Source of the DNA: a virus
Strand: one strand, 5' to 3'
DNA length: 26,635 nt
IMG/VR virus record: IMGVR_UViG_3300005527_000246
Coordinates: 1-26,635 of that record
Shown here: piece after piece, positions 15,920-24,433 of the stretch
How positions within the stretch are numbered: position 1 is the first letter of the stretch
Layout: each line of letters starts with the position of its first letter
Notes under the pieces: generated by a model
Seen by the model: only the letters and a program-made list of their open reading frames with translations
Databases searched by the model: none
What the model was told of the DNA's origin: nothing
Made by a program: the position numbers and the translations under genes

Positions 15920-17545
15920 TTAGAATGATCCACCAGTTACAGGGTTTCTCATCACGATCTTCAACACCTTAGTTGGGTCTTTAACCCAGATAGCAGGCAT
16001 TGTCTGGCTCATGAACACACGGTAACCGTTGAAGTTTCCAGAAGACTGGAAGCCTTGTGTACGACCCATGTAGTCCATTGTACCGTTCTGATAGAACCAC
16101 TTCAATTGGTTATCCCAACTTAACTTCAACAAGAAGATGTTGTCGTTAGTGTTATCAGTGATATCGAAGATGATGAAGTTGTAGCTAGACAGAGGGAAAC
16201 CGTCGATGATTGGGTTCTCAATGTCGTTAGTGTGGATGTTGTCGAACGCTGGGTTCAGAACGAACTTCACGTTAGCCAAGAACGGAATTACATACTGAGT
16301 GTATGCGAAACCGAAGTTCAGATCCATTCCTTTACCAGTGATCGCACCAACTTCAGAAGCGTTGATCACCATACCGCTATTGATAGCTTCACGCTTAATA
16401 GCTTCGTTAACCAGCTTCATACCACCGAGACCGGTTTGTACAATCAGCTGACGCTTAGGATCTGGACCCTGGAACTCAACCTTACCGTTGAAGAAGTTGA
16501 AGATTTCACTCTTGAACAGATCCAGGTTGAAAGAACCTTTGTTGTAGATACGCTTGAAAGAGTTGTCAAGCTGCTTCCACAAACCTACAGACAGACGGAT
16601 ATCATCCGGACCATCTTGCTTCACGCGACCACCCTGACCCCACATCAAGTAGGTTTCAATGTCGTTCGCGATCTTAGTTAAGTGAGCAGCTTCCAGGGTA
16701 GTCAAGAACGTACGAGTCAGCTGACCAGACTGGTAAGCCTTCTTCACGTAGTCTGCACCCATCTTGGCAGCCATTGTCTCCAGGTTAGTGATAGAAGGAT
16801 CTTTCAGAGCCTCGCTATCGAAGTTTCTCCAGAGTTCAATTACCGGTACAGTACCGTCAGCTTTCATACCACCCTTCATCATCAAGTCAGCGCGAGATGA
16901 GATTGAGTAGTGTACGTGAGCTTCAGCACCACCTACGTAGTTGTAGAACTCACGGAAACCAGCAGATACCTGACCGATATCAGAGAAACGCTCACCGTAT
17001 TCACCACGGGCAGAACCCTTACGGAATACTTTGGTACCGATCTTCAGATACTTGTTGTCCAGGAATTTGGTGCTGTCGTTGTTCACCAGTTGCACAGTGT
17101 AGATGAAACCGTCACCAGCAGGGATGATATCATCCTGTGTGATGTACATTTCCACACCGTTGTACTTGTCGTAGGTGATGATATCACCGTTACCGAAAGT
17201 ACGTTTGTTAAGTTTGATCTTGAAGGTCTGACCATCAATACCTTTAGCGGTATTAGCTGGTTCGATGTCTTCAACGATGTATGGAAGATCCTGCGCTACA
17301 GGGATCTGCCACTTGTACTCTCCACGAGCGTTATCTACATTGATAACATTCTTACCTCCGAAGCTGGACATCTGGTACAAAGGCATCTCTACCTTTTGCG
17401 CCATAGCCCACAAGTCTACTGGACCGAGGTCAGTAGGCTCTGCGCTCTTCAGAAGGTTTGACAGGTGGTACGAGTCTACGTGTGAGCTAGTTGTGTAGCT
17501 GTTGTCACGCAGGAATATACCATTGTTCAAAACAGGGGTTGGCAT
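15920..17545 (-). CDS. Major capsid protein
   Basis: The protein has 541 residues. Its position right after a scaffold-like gene and portal, its length and its overall pattern fit the major capsid protein of large Bacteroidota phages (HK97-type fold by family knowledge). Visible landmarks: residues 1-75 with DLWAMAQKVEMPLYQMSSFG; around 215-230 HVHYSISSRADLMMKGG; the long helical stretch ending IANDIETYLMWGQGGRVKQD; and a C-terminal domain with SYNFIIFDITDNTNDNIFLL and YRVFMSQTMPAIWVKDPTKV. The codon and amino-acid choice is even and suited to high expression. The leader shares AATCCAAAA-CCC with the 453-aa virion gene. A structured RNA gap follows. No separate protease gene is seen, so cleavage is uncertain. 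Confidence 0.85.
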   Translation of the reverse strand: MPTPVLNNGIFLRDNSYTTSSHVDSYHLSNLLKSAEPTDLGPVDLWAMAQKVEMPLYQMSSFGGKNVINVDNARGEYKWQIPVAQDLPYIVEDIEPANTAKGIDGQTFKIKLNKRTFGNGDIITYDKYNGVEMYITQDDIIPAGDGFIYTVQLVNNDSTKFLDNKYLKIGTKVFRKGSARGEYGERFSDIGQVSAGFREFYNYVGGAEAHVHYSISSRADLMMKGGMKADGTVPVIELWRNFDSEALKDPSITNLETMAAKMGADYVKKAYQSGQLTRTFLTTLEAAHLTKIANDIETYLMWGQGGRVKQDGPDDIRLSVGLWKQLDNSFKRIYNKGSFNLDLFKSEIFNFFNGKVEFQGPDPKRQLIVQTGLGGMKLVNEAIKREAINSGMVINASEVGAITGKGMDLNFGFAYTQYVIPFLANVKFVLNPAFDNIHTNDIENPIIDGFPLSSYNFIIFDITDNTNDNIFLLKLSWDNQLKWFYQNGTMDYMGRTQGFQSSGNFNGYRVFMSQTMPAIWVKDPTKVLKIVMRNPVTGGSF

Positions 17546-17582
17546 AGGGCTTTTGGATTAGGGGTTAAAAAAGAATATTGGA
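17546..17582 (-). promoter_or_regulatory. AC-rich translation leader of the capsid gene
   Basis: The minus strand reads CTTTTTTAACCCCTAATCC, then AAAAGCCCT and the ATG. It is G-poor near the start and has no Shine-Dalgarno sequence. AATCCAAAA plus CCC after a T-run is shared with the leader of the 453-aa gene. Confidence 0.5.
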
Positions 17583-18869
17583 CTATCGTCTAAATATGTT
17601 TTGAGGTCTAGTGATCTTACGAGGTTTTGCGTCCTCATCGTCCTGGTAGCTAGAACCACTCTTACGAGCCTGTTCTGTCTTCAGAAGTCTTACTGTTTGC
17701 TCGACTTTCTGGTTGCCACCTTGTTTCTTGAGTTCCGAACGGTAACCGTCGGGATCAGAAAGTAACCAAAGTGCTTCCGCGATCAGAGGATAGTTAGGGT
17801 CTACGAACTGATACTTTTCAAGGAGGTGTCCCAGAAGGTTGGTTGGACGACCACTGATTGATGGATACTGAGGTTGTGTGAGTCCTGTATAGAGCTGAGC
17901 CTGTACTCGTTTGTCCAACTTAATACCGTTGATCTCGGCCGGACGAAGCGCTTCAAACACATTTTGCATGTACGCTTGAGCAGCTTGTTCCTGTTGTTCT
18001 CTACGAGCTTCCTGTTCAGCCAGCTGAGACTGTACAATCTCTTCTTGCATCTGGTCCAGCTTTGGCTTAAACTGTTTGGCTTTCTTTTCCAGTACACCAA
18101 GGTCTTTCCAGGTTGTCAGTTCTTCTTCGATCTCTTCTTCTGTACCAAAGTTGGTAGCTTGTAAGTAAGATCTTACGATACCTTCCTGGTCACCTTCATT
18201 AGCCGGATCCAGAGAACGAACTTGTTCTACTTGAGCCAGCGCTTGAAACAGACCTTTCAGATCCTGACCACCGTCCATTACATACTTGGCGGCGTACTGT
18301 AACTCTTCAGGCAGACTTTCAAAAAACTCTTTCGGAGTCTTGGAAGCGACTTCTTGTTTGATGTTATCAATGTTCGCTTGCCACAGATCTTCGATATCTT
18401 TCTCTCCGAGACCACCGAGGTACTCATCGAGGGTTTGTTTTTCTTCATCGTAATCGTCAAAAGCAAACATCTCTTTTGACTCAATACGTTTTTTCAAGAA
18501 CTCTACAAGACCAGACTTATCTGTCTTAGGACGACCGCCTTTCTTTTTAGAAGGATCTTCTAACTCCTCTTCTTCGTTTTCATTGGCCGGTTTCAAATCC
18601 TCGTCTAAACTTTTCAGGGTATCTTTCACCGTTTCACGGGAAACCTGACCTTCCTTGTCTTTGTTTGCGTCAGGGTTTTCTGGATCCTCGGTGTTCTCTT
18701 CATCTAAGAAACTAACATCCACAGGCTTAGCAGAAAAAATACTAGGTTTAGCCGGTTGTTCTTTTTTGTCATCAGCGGTCGGGGTAACGATGCTTTCGGC
18801 TCCGGGTGCTCCGGCAAAAAGTGTGTCGATATCCACGTCCACTGTCTGTACAGTAGTTTGGTTTTCCAT
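17583..18869 (-). CDS. Scaffold-like acidic coiled-coil protein
   Basis: The protein has 428 residues and sits between portal and major capsid genes, the usual place of a scaffold. The first 110 residues are strongly acidic (many Asp and Glu). Residues about 108-117 are the basic patch KKKGGRPKTD, with an AT-hook-like Gly-Arg-Pro core. Residues about 255-310 are rich in Gln, Glu and Lys and look like a coiled coil (KFKPKLDQMQEEIVQSQLAE). The C-terminus is basic (KPRKITRPQNIFRR), as in scaffolding proteins, whose basic end contacts the coat protein. No protease motif is visible. It is the first gene after the promoter-like gap at 18870-18995 and starts in an AACCTATG context. The scaffold role is inferred from order and composition. 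Confidence 0.7.
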   Translation of the reverse strand: MENQTTVQTVDVDIDTLFAGAPGAESIVTPTADDKKEQPAKPSIFSAKPVDVSFLDEENTEDPENPDANKDKEGQVSRETVKDTLKSLDEDLKPANENEEEELEDPSKKKGGRPKTDKSGLVEFLKKRIESKEMFAFDDYDEEKQTLDEYLGGLGEKDIEDLWQANIDNIKQEVASKTPKEFFESLPEELQYAAKYVMDGGQDLKGLFQALAQVEQVRSLDPANEGDQEGIVRSYLQATNFGTEEEIEEELTTWKDLGVLEKKAKQFKPKLDQMQEEIVQSQLAEQEARREQQEQAAQAYMQNVFEALRPAEINGIKLDKRVQAQLYTGLTQPQYPSISGRPTNLLGHLLEKYQFVDPNYPLIAEALWLLSDPDGYRSELKKQGGNQKVEQTVRLLKTEQARKSGSSYQDDEDAKPRKITRPQNIFRR

Positions 18870-18995
18870 AGGTTAGATTGGTTTTTGGTGTAGGAACCTC
18901 TACACTTATAATATACAACTTTAAACCAGAAAGATTTAGAGTTCTACAACATGAGCCACCTGAAGTATGGATAATAGAGCTATAACCAGAAAAAA
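18870..18995 (-). promoter_or_regulatory. Promoter-like gap before scaffold and capsid genes
   Basis: This 126-nt gap holds GTATATTAT (18908-18916) with AGAACTC 23 nt upstream of TATATTAT, and an 18-nt hairpin (18888-18905; 6-bp stem GTGTAG/CTACAC) just downstream. GAACCTCTACA inside the hairpin region (18894-18904, plus strand) matches in inverted orientation the same word in the fiber-unit gap. A promoter placed here would boost scaffold and capsid over portal. Confidence 0.5.
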
Positions 18996-21725
18996 TTATT
19001 TCTTACGAGAGATCTTTTCACCCGGTACAGGGTTTTTAAGCTTCATCTCTTCAATTTCTTTCATGGTCTGAAGCTTTTTTTCTTCTAACTGGAGCTTTCT
19101 ATTACCCTGGTCGCGTCTGGTAAGTTCGGTTTCGCGCTGCAGGTTCATCTGGTCCTGGTAACGTTGTTCGTTACGAATACCTTCCAATACGTCTTGGAAG
19201 TCAGACTGCTTGTTCTGGTTGATATCTTCCATAGATCCGTAACCGGCAGCTCTGATCTCGGCAACAGTGATGTCCTTCTGGATCATCTTATCGTCACGTT
19301 CAGCCTGAGCTTGGATATCCATCTGCTTCTGACGTTCCTGAGCAGCCAGCATCTCTTCTTGCATTTGACGCTGTTGATCCAGTTCAGCCTGGCGCTGAGC
19401 ATTGGTCTTCTCTTCAGCTTGCTTCAGTACACCAGTCAGTTCAGCGATAGACTCTGACTTGATAATGTTACCCAGGTCATAAATGGACGCACCGGCCGTG
19501 TTGTTTGTAAGAGCCAGTTGTTTTAACTGCTCCATAACGGCTCTGGTATTGGTCTTGGTTGTACAGAAGATATTGAGGTCTCTGAGCAACAGATCCGTAC
19601 CGTTCATCTGGAAGTTGACCTTCTCGTCGTTTCCGGTAATGTACTGTAAACGAATAGACGGCTTCTTAGAGTGATAATACTGAGCCAGGTCAGTACGCAT
19701 TTCGTGTACACGCGGCATCAGGTTATCAGAGTGCTGAATGAAGTATTGTTCCGTCTGAGCGTAAGAAGCAGCCTGAGCTACTTCAATCTTCTTTGCACTG
19801 TCCTCTACAGACAGCTGCTGACCCATACGTTGTGGGTTCAGACCAATTACCTCAAACGCCTGGTTCTTGAAATACGTAGCCAGCTGAATACGAGAAAGCA
19901 GACGATTGGTCTGTTCCAAGTTAAGCACCTGGTAGTGTTGGAAGTTCAGTGCGTTTTCTGTGTTGGTAATGGTTGTATCCAGAGGTAACATCTGGAAGTT
20001 CTTCATGGCCACGTAGGCTTTAGCCAGATTATTTTTACCCCAGTCTTCTCCCAAGGAGTGACGTGGCAAAGAGTTCTGGTCTAAAAGAATAACCGTACCG
20101 AGTTCATCCACTAAGATGTCGGCAATCTGGTTGTTCACAATGTTATAACCTACCTGGAATGGCTTCATCAGGTCTACCAGTGAAATACTGCGGGTGTTAC
20201 GATCACCAAATACAGCACCTTCCACTGGAAGCTTGCAGCCATAAAGAGTACTATCTCCTTTAAACTGGAAAGGAATACGTCCGGGTTTACCGCCGTTAAG
20301 ACCGAGATAGATAGGATTAAGACCACCTGGGTTATTCATACCCCAGAAAGCCGGACGATTTGGTCCGATCTTAATACCACCCCATACCTCGTTGATCCAG
20401 ATCCAGTCAATATGTTCGCCAAAGATTAAGTTGTCTTTGGTCTTTTGTTTGTAAACAGTTGTGTTGTACAGAGGCTTGTCTGTAATACGGTAGTTTTCAT
20501 CCACGATATCCTGGATAATCTCACCTTCTCTACCGATCTTGGTTAAGTGACCTACCTTACGCTGGCTCTTCCAGTATACTGTTGTTACACGCAGCATGTG
20601 GGTCTTACCAAAGTCAATGGTATCTTCTGAATCAGACAGGATCCATTCTACAATGTCACCGGTACCAAACTTAGCGTCGTACACAGAAGTAAACTGTCTG
20701 TACGCTAAAGATGGCATCTGGGTATTCCACTCGTGTGATCTTGTAGGATCATAGTAGCTACCGTCGTTCTGATAACCCTGAAGCGCGTAACCGGCAGAAC
20801 GTACCGGGAAAATAGCTTCCAACGCTTCCAGCTGCTCTTGAGTCATCATCCATCCAAACTTGTCGATGATGTCAGAAACAGTCATAAGGTCAATCTTACC
20901 AACCCAGTTACCCTGGGAAATGTATCTTGTGTCGGGGGATTTGTGATAGAAAGTAAGCAGCGGGTTCCAGAGTTCCAGTTCGTAGTCGTCTTCCATCATA
21001 CGGAAGTGCCAGAACTCACGGTCAGTAATCAACATGTCGCGGAATGCACGCTCTTCCAGCTCTTGCATTTTAAAGCGCTCATCGTCCACACTCATCTGGT
21101 GGGTAGCCCACTCTTCGATCATAGAACGGTAGTCTTTCCTGAAAAACTCCTCAATCTGAGGTAGCTTTTGAAGATTCTCCGGAGCCATGGCTTGTTGAGC
21201 TTCTTCACTATCCAGCTCAATACCCATGTTCAACATCTCTACAATCTGTTTTTGGCGAGCGTCCTGTAACAGGACCTGCTCGATCATAGAGCGTTTTTCT
21301 TCAAGCATTTCGTTGTAAGACATGTCGTCGACAGCCTTGAACATGATACGAGATGAGCGCTTGGCAAACTCGTTACATAACACATTAACAACGTTAGGAA
21401 TGATCGGATAAAACTTGAGTTCCAACGCTGATTGATCTTCTTTGGTAAGAACATCTATCAGATCCGCCATCTCGTTGTTTTCTTCTACGATATAGTCAGA
21501 CTTATCAATAATACCTTTGGCCAGCTTATAGTTTTTCATCAACCTGCGCGCATTACGACGCAGTTGCTTCATACCTTGAAACTCTAACCAATCCAGGTTC
21601 CACGCTCTCCACTCCTCATCCTTCTCCTTTTCAGGAAGGAACTGGATAGGCTGGACAAGCGTACCCATCTTATTATAGTCGGCTTTCTTACCGGCTTTTA
21701 AGTCCAGAGCGTTATAAATCTGCAT
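18996..21725 (-). CDS. Portal protein
   Basis: The protein has 909 residues, large even for a portal. Residues about 40-85 (WRAWNLDWLEFQGMKQLRR and MKNYKLAKGIIDKSDYIVEE) and the later block VNVLCNEFAKRSSRIMFKAV fit the portal of crAss-like and related Bacteroidota phages. The core has FQVGYNIVNNQIADILVDEL, MLPLDTTITNTENALNFQHY and SDNLMPRVHEMRTDLAQYYH. The last 170 residues, from about LKQAEEKTNAQRQAELDQQR on, are almost wholly Gln, Glu, Lys and Arg helices, a long coiled coil that would extend the barrel or stem. The portal is a dodecameric ring at one capsid vertex through which the terminase pumps DNA. It starts 10 nt after the stop of the 85-aa gene. Confidence 0.9.
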   Translation of the reverse strand: MQIYNALDLKAGKKADYNKMGTLVQPIQFLPEKEKDEEWRAWNLDWLEFQGMKQLRRNARRLMKNYKLAKGIIDKSDYIVEENNEMADLIDVLTKEDQSALELKFYPIIPNVVNVLCNEFAKRSSRIMFKAVDDMSYNEMLEEKRSMIEQVLLQDARQKQIVEMLNMGIELDSEEAQQAMAPENLQKLPQIEEFFRKDYRSMIEEWATHQMSVDDERFKMQELEERAFRDMLITDREFWHFRMMEDDYELELWNPLLTFYHKSPDTRYISQGNWVGKIDLMTVSDIIDKFGWMMTQEQLEALEAIFPVRSAGYALQGYQNDGSYYDPTRSHEWNTQMPSLAYRQFTSVYDAKFGTGDIVEWILSDSEDTIDFGKTHMLRVTTVYWKSQRKVGHLTKIGREGEIIQDIVDENYRITDKPLYNTTVYKQKTKDNLIFGEHIDWIWINEVWGGIKIGPNRPAFWGMNNPGGLNPIYLGLNGGKPGRIPFQFKGDSTLYGCKLPVEGAVFGDRNTRSISLVDLMKPFQVGYNIVNNQIADILVDELGTVILLDQNSLPRHSLGEDWGKNNLAKAYVAMKNFQMLPLDTTITNTENALNFQHYQVLNLEQTNRLLSRIQLATYFKNQAFEVIGLNPQRMGQQLSVEDSAKKIEVAQAASYAQTEQYFIQHSDNLMPRVHEMRTDLAQYYHSKKPSIRLQYITGNDEKVNFQMNGTDLLLRDLNIFCTTKTNTRAVMEQLKQLALTNNTAGASIYDLGNIIKSESIAELTGVLKQAEEKTNAQRQAELDQQRQMQEEMLAAQERQKQMDIQAQAERDDKMIQKDITVAEIRAAGYGSMEDINQNKQSDFQDVLEGIRNEQRYQDQMNLQRETELTRRDQGNRKLQLEEKKLQTMKEIEEMKLKNPVPGEKISRKK

Positions 21726-21735
21726 TGATAATCAG

Positions 21736-21993
21736 TTAGTTAGTAGTAAGTAAAGTAGTGTTAGCAGAACCACCAGTAATCTGAAAAGTACCTCCACCGA
21801 CGTTAGGTGTTGCGTACCAATAAGGATTATTCCAGGGTTGTGTAGGATACGATGGAAAAGGTTCTACAACAATGTTTTCTTCAGGAGTTTCGTCCTTTAA
21901 AAGCAGTAGCGCTTCGTCTAAAGAAATCTGATCAGCTTTGATCAAACGAGATAGGATCTCGATCTTACGAGCGTGAAGGGGTTTATTTTCCAT
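21736..21993 (-). CDS. Small protein between terminase and portal
   Basis: The protein has 85 residues. The first 40 form charged helices (LHARKIEILSRLIKADQISL, then DEALLLLKDE); the rest is Pro- and aromatic-rich (FPSYPTQPWNNPYWYATPNV) with a Gly/Thr tail. I do not recognise the family. It starts 3 nt after the terminase stop in the context TAACCTATG, where the TAA is the terminase stop, and ends 10 nt before the portal start. Its position suggests a packaging or portal-assembly helper, but this is only context. Confidence 0.65.
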   Translation of the reverse strand: MENKPLHARKIEILSRLIKADQISLDEALLLLKDETPEENIVVEPFPSYPTQPWNNPYWYATPNVGGGTFQITGGSANTTLLTTN

Positions 21994-21996
21994 AGG

Positions 21997-24189
21997 TTAG
22001 CGAATGTTTTTAAAAGGACTCTTGGAGATCTTCATACCGGAAAACCCGGAACCGGAGCTTCCAAGATGTCTAAAGGGGCTCACTATCAATTTACTAAATT
22101 TTTTGGAGTTATCCAAGTTTTCCTGGCTAACCTCTACACGTTTAACGTAACCACGGTTAGACTCTTGGATCTTGGCAAACGCGATCAGCGCGCAAAACGC
22201 AACCAGTCTATCGACGTTGACACCGTCCCGGTAAGCAGCCATCTCCTTTAGAAGCATGGGATCCGGTATACGCACAACTCCGTAGATGGTGTTGAGGATC
22301 GTACCGTCTTCCTTGGTCTCAACATCTAACTCTTCTTTGATGAACTCTACACCGTACGATAAGAGGTTACCCTTAAAGATGGTACCGACGTTCTTCCACC
22401 CGTATTCTTGGAATACGTTACGGTTGGCCCCAAGGTCTTTTAGGAACTGGATCATGTCTTTTGGTACCAGGTATTTCTGTTTCTTCCGGGAAATCATGTA
22501 CTGGATAAACAGCGCCACGTTGTTTTCGACAATCGTCCACGCGTTGTACCATTCGATCAGTAACTCCAGACGCTCGTGGGTCTTGTTGATGTCATCAAAA
22601 CGACCACACCAGCTGGCTACGATTTTACCTTGTTCGATGTTGTTGGATACTTTACCGTCACCACCGTCCTTAATGACTTCTACAGGGTTCTTATAGATGT
22701 ATATGGCACAAAGTGAATCTGAGGTTGTTGTCTTACCCTCTCCCACCGGATCGACGGATCCGTAGTACATACCGAAAGTTGGGTTAGCTACCGGCCGTTC
22801 GTAGATACAGATCACACCTTCTTTATCCTGGAGCTTCTTGGATACAGGAAACTCCATGATCGGAGTCTTTCTGGATGGCTTATCCTTGATCTTACCGTCA
22901 GCATCCCTGTACAAATCAAGGTATTCTACAGGGTATTGTTTATCCTGGATACGCTGCATCTGCTTAGCAACCAGGTGTGGCGGGAAGACAGATTCTTTTC
23001 TGGTCGCGAACGCCTCTTCGATGTTTGTAGGTTTCTGAGAAATACGAAGCTGGTACTGTTCCGGAGACAAGTCTTTCTCCCACTGCAGACGTTCTTTCTT
23101 AATGGCTTCTAAAGCTTCTTTTACCAGAGAGTTACCATGCTCGTCTATGTACGGAGGCATGGACCATTGTTCCGGGATAAAGAGACCGGTCATACCGATC
23201 GTACCCTCTTTGTCGATCAAACAACTGGCTACCGGATAGATATCGTTGGCTTCCGGTCTAAGGATCATTTCTTTCAACGGCTCACACTGATCCAGGTCAC
23301 CCACAGATCCGGCCGCGATGAACATACCTGTTGTCACCATACCAGACTGCATCGCAGGACGCATGTACTCGTAGGTCATATCCATCTTGGGAGCAATACC
23401 TGCTTCCTCGTGGAAGAAGTAAGTACAGGGACCACCGACACCATTGGTAGGGTCTTTCTCAAAAGACGTACCGGTGATGATCGATTTGTTACCCTTGTAG
23501 GTATCACGGCCGCTTATACGGACCTTAATACGCTGCTGCCAAGAGAATACCTTATCCGGATCAGACGGTCTGTACCAGGCTGTATGTTCGTTCAGGAACG
23601 TACGGTACTCGGTCAACATACGCCAGGTACCCTTTTCAGAAATGTAGTCTTTCAGTGACGCACCCATCTTGAGTACAGCACCATCTTCGAAGACCCACAT
23701 GTTGATCAGCTTGGCTGCGTGGAAATAAGATGACGCGATCTGACGTTTCTTAAGAATAGCAGAGTGTTTGTAGTGGAGTTCTGCTAACAGTTCATATAGA
23801 GCCATGTGGTACTGAGCGTCACGGACTTTCGCAAAGTCAAAACGCTTTTCTTCCTTGTCGTAGATCGGCAAGAAGTTAAGCCACATGTAATAATCTCGGG
23901 TGAGATACCAGGTACCGGTGTCGTCTTTGTAGATTACACCTCTTCGACACTTAGCTTTCTGATCATCCCAGTAATGGATGAAGTCTTTGGTCTTTACGGG
24001 TGCAGCACAGTAAAAACCCTGCTTCTGGAACTTACGTCCTTCAGCGTTAAAAAGCTTGGCAGTTTCGTTAAAGTCGTACAGACCTGGTTCTTTGAAACAG
24101 GAAAGCACAAAATCCCGGTATTCTTCCCGGGAATAAAAAGTGGTTACGGTCCATTGACCGTTATCATAGGTAGGGACTTCGATGTACAT
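21997..24189 (-). CDS. terL: Terminase large subunit
   Basis: The protein has 730 residues from the ATG at 24189, chosen because the upstream gene stops one base before it (TAA-C-ATG) and the family N-terminus fits MYIEVPTYDN. An in-frame ATG 39 nt upstream (24228) would overlap that gene. ATPase: residues 147-154 are KKRQIASS, in the Walker A place but without the usual GK(S/T) lysine; residues 256-263 (TYFFHEEA) give the acidic Walker B/catalytic pair Glu261-Glu262; the coupling stretch is AAGSVGDLDQ near 292-301. Nuclease (RNase H-like): Asp480 in YYGSVDPVGEG, Glu555 in IVENNVAL and Asp660 in NVDRLVAF are candidate metal ligands. The protein cuts concatemers and pumps DNA into the head through the portal encoded downstream. 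Confidence 0.95.
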   Translation of the reverse strand: MYIEVPTYDNGQWTVTTFYSREEYRDFVLSCFKEPGLYDFNETAKLFNAEGRKFQKQGFYCAAPVKTKDFIHYWDDQKAKCRRGVIYKDDTGTWYLTRDYYMWLNFLPIYDKEEKRFDFAKVRDAQYHMALYELLAELHYKHSAILKKRQIASSYFHAAKLINMWVFEDGAVLKMGASLKDYISEKGTWRMLTEYRTFLNEHTAWYRPSDPDKVFSWQQRIKVRISGRDTYKGNKSIITGTSFEKDPTNGVGGPCTYFFHEEAGIAPKMDMTYEYMRPAMQSGMVTTGMFIAAGSVGDLDQCEPLKEMILRPEANDIYPVASCLIDKEGTIGMTGLFIPEQWSMPPYIDEHGNSLVKEALEAIKKERLQWEKDLSPEQYQLRISQKPTNIEEAFATRKESVFPPHLVAKQMQRIQDKQYPVEYLDLYRDADGKIKDKPSRKTPIMEFPVSKKLQDKEGVICIYERPVANPTFGMYYGSVDPVGEGKTTTSDSLCAIYIYKNPVEVIKDGGDGKVSNNIEQGKIVASWCGRFDDINKTHERLELLIEWYNAWTIVENNVALFIQYMISRKKQKYLVPKDMIQFLKDLGANRNVFQEYGWKNVGTIFKGNLLSYGVEFIKEELDVETKEDGTILNTIYGVVRIPDPMLLKEMAAYRDGVNVDRLVAFCALIAFAKIQESNRGYVKRVEVSQENLDNSKKFSKLIVSPFRHLGSSGSGFSGMKISKSPFKNIR

Positions 24190-24190
24190 G

Positions 24191-24427
24191 TTACTGGATT
24201 TTCTCCAGGAACTTCGGGTCGCCAGCAACTTTCTTTACCAGTTCAACCAGTGTTTCCATACTAGAAGAACGAATGATATCTGGATGAGTCATGTCATTCC
24301 AGTATTCTTTATAACACTCACGGGGTATAGCAGCCCATGTACTTGTAAAGATGTTGTAGTGGAATACCCAGTCATGTAGACTAGCATTGTTGTAATCAGG
24401 TTCCTGGTGTTTTTCTTTCGTATTCAT
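24191..24427 (-). CDS. Small hypothetical protein before terminase
   Basis: The protein has 78 residues (MNTKEKHQEPDYNNASLHDW...), with many aromatic residues (HDWVFHYNIFTSTW) followed by charged helices (SMETLVELVKKVAGDPKFLE). No known motif. It starts 6 nt after the stop of the 170-aa gene in an AACCTATG context and ends one base before the terminase start, so it is surely part of the packaging unit. It might be a small-terminase partner or helper; nothing in the residues proves that. Confidence 0.65.
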   Translation of the reverse strand: MNTKEKHQEPDYNNASLHDWVFHYNIFTSTWAAIPRECYKEYWNDMTHPDIIRSSSMETLVELVKKVAGDPKFLEKIQ

Positions 24428-24433
24428 AGGTTA

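Noticed and set aside
24190-24228. Longer terminase start at 24228
   Set aside because: It would overlap the 78-aa gene by 38 nt, and the 13 extra residues do not fit the N-terminal pattern; the ATG at 24189 directly follows the upstream stop.
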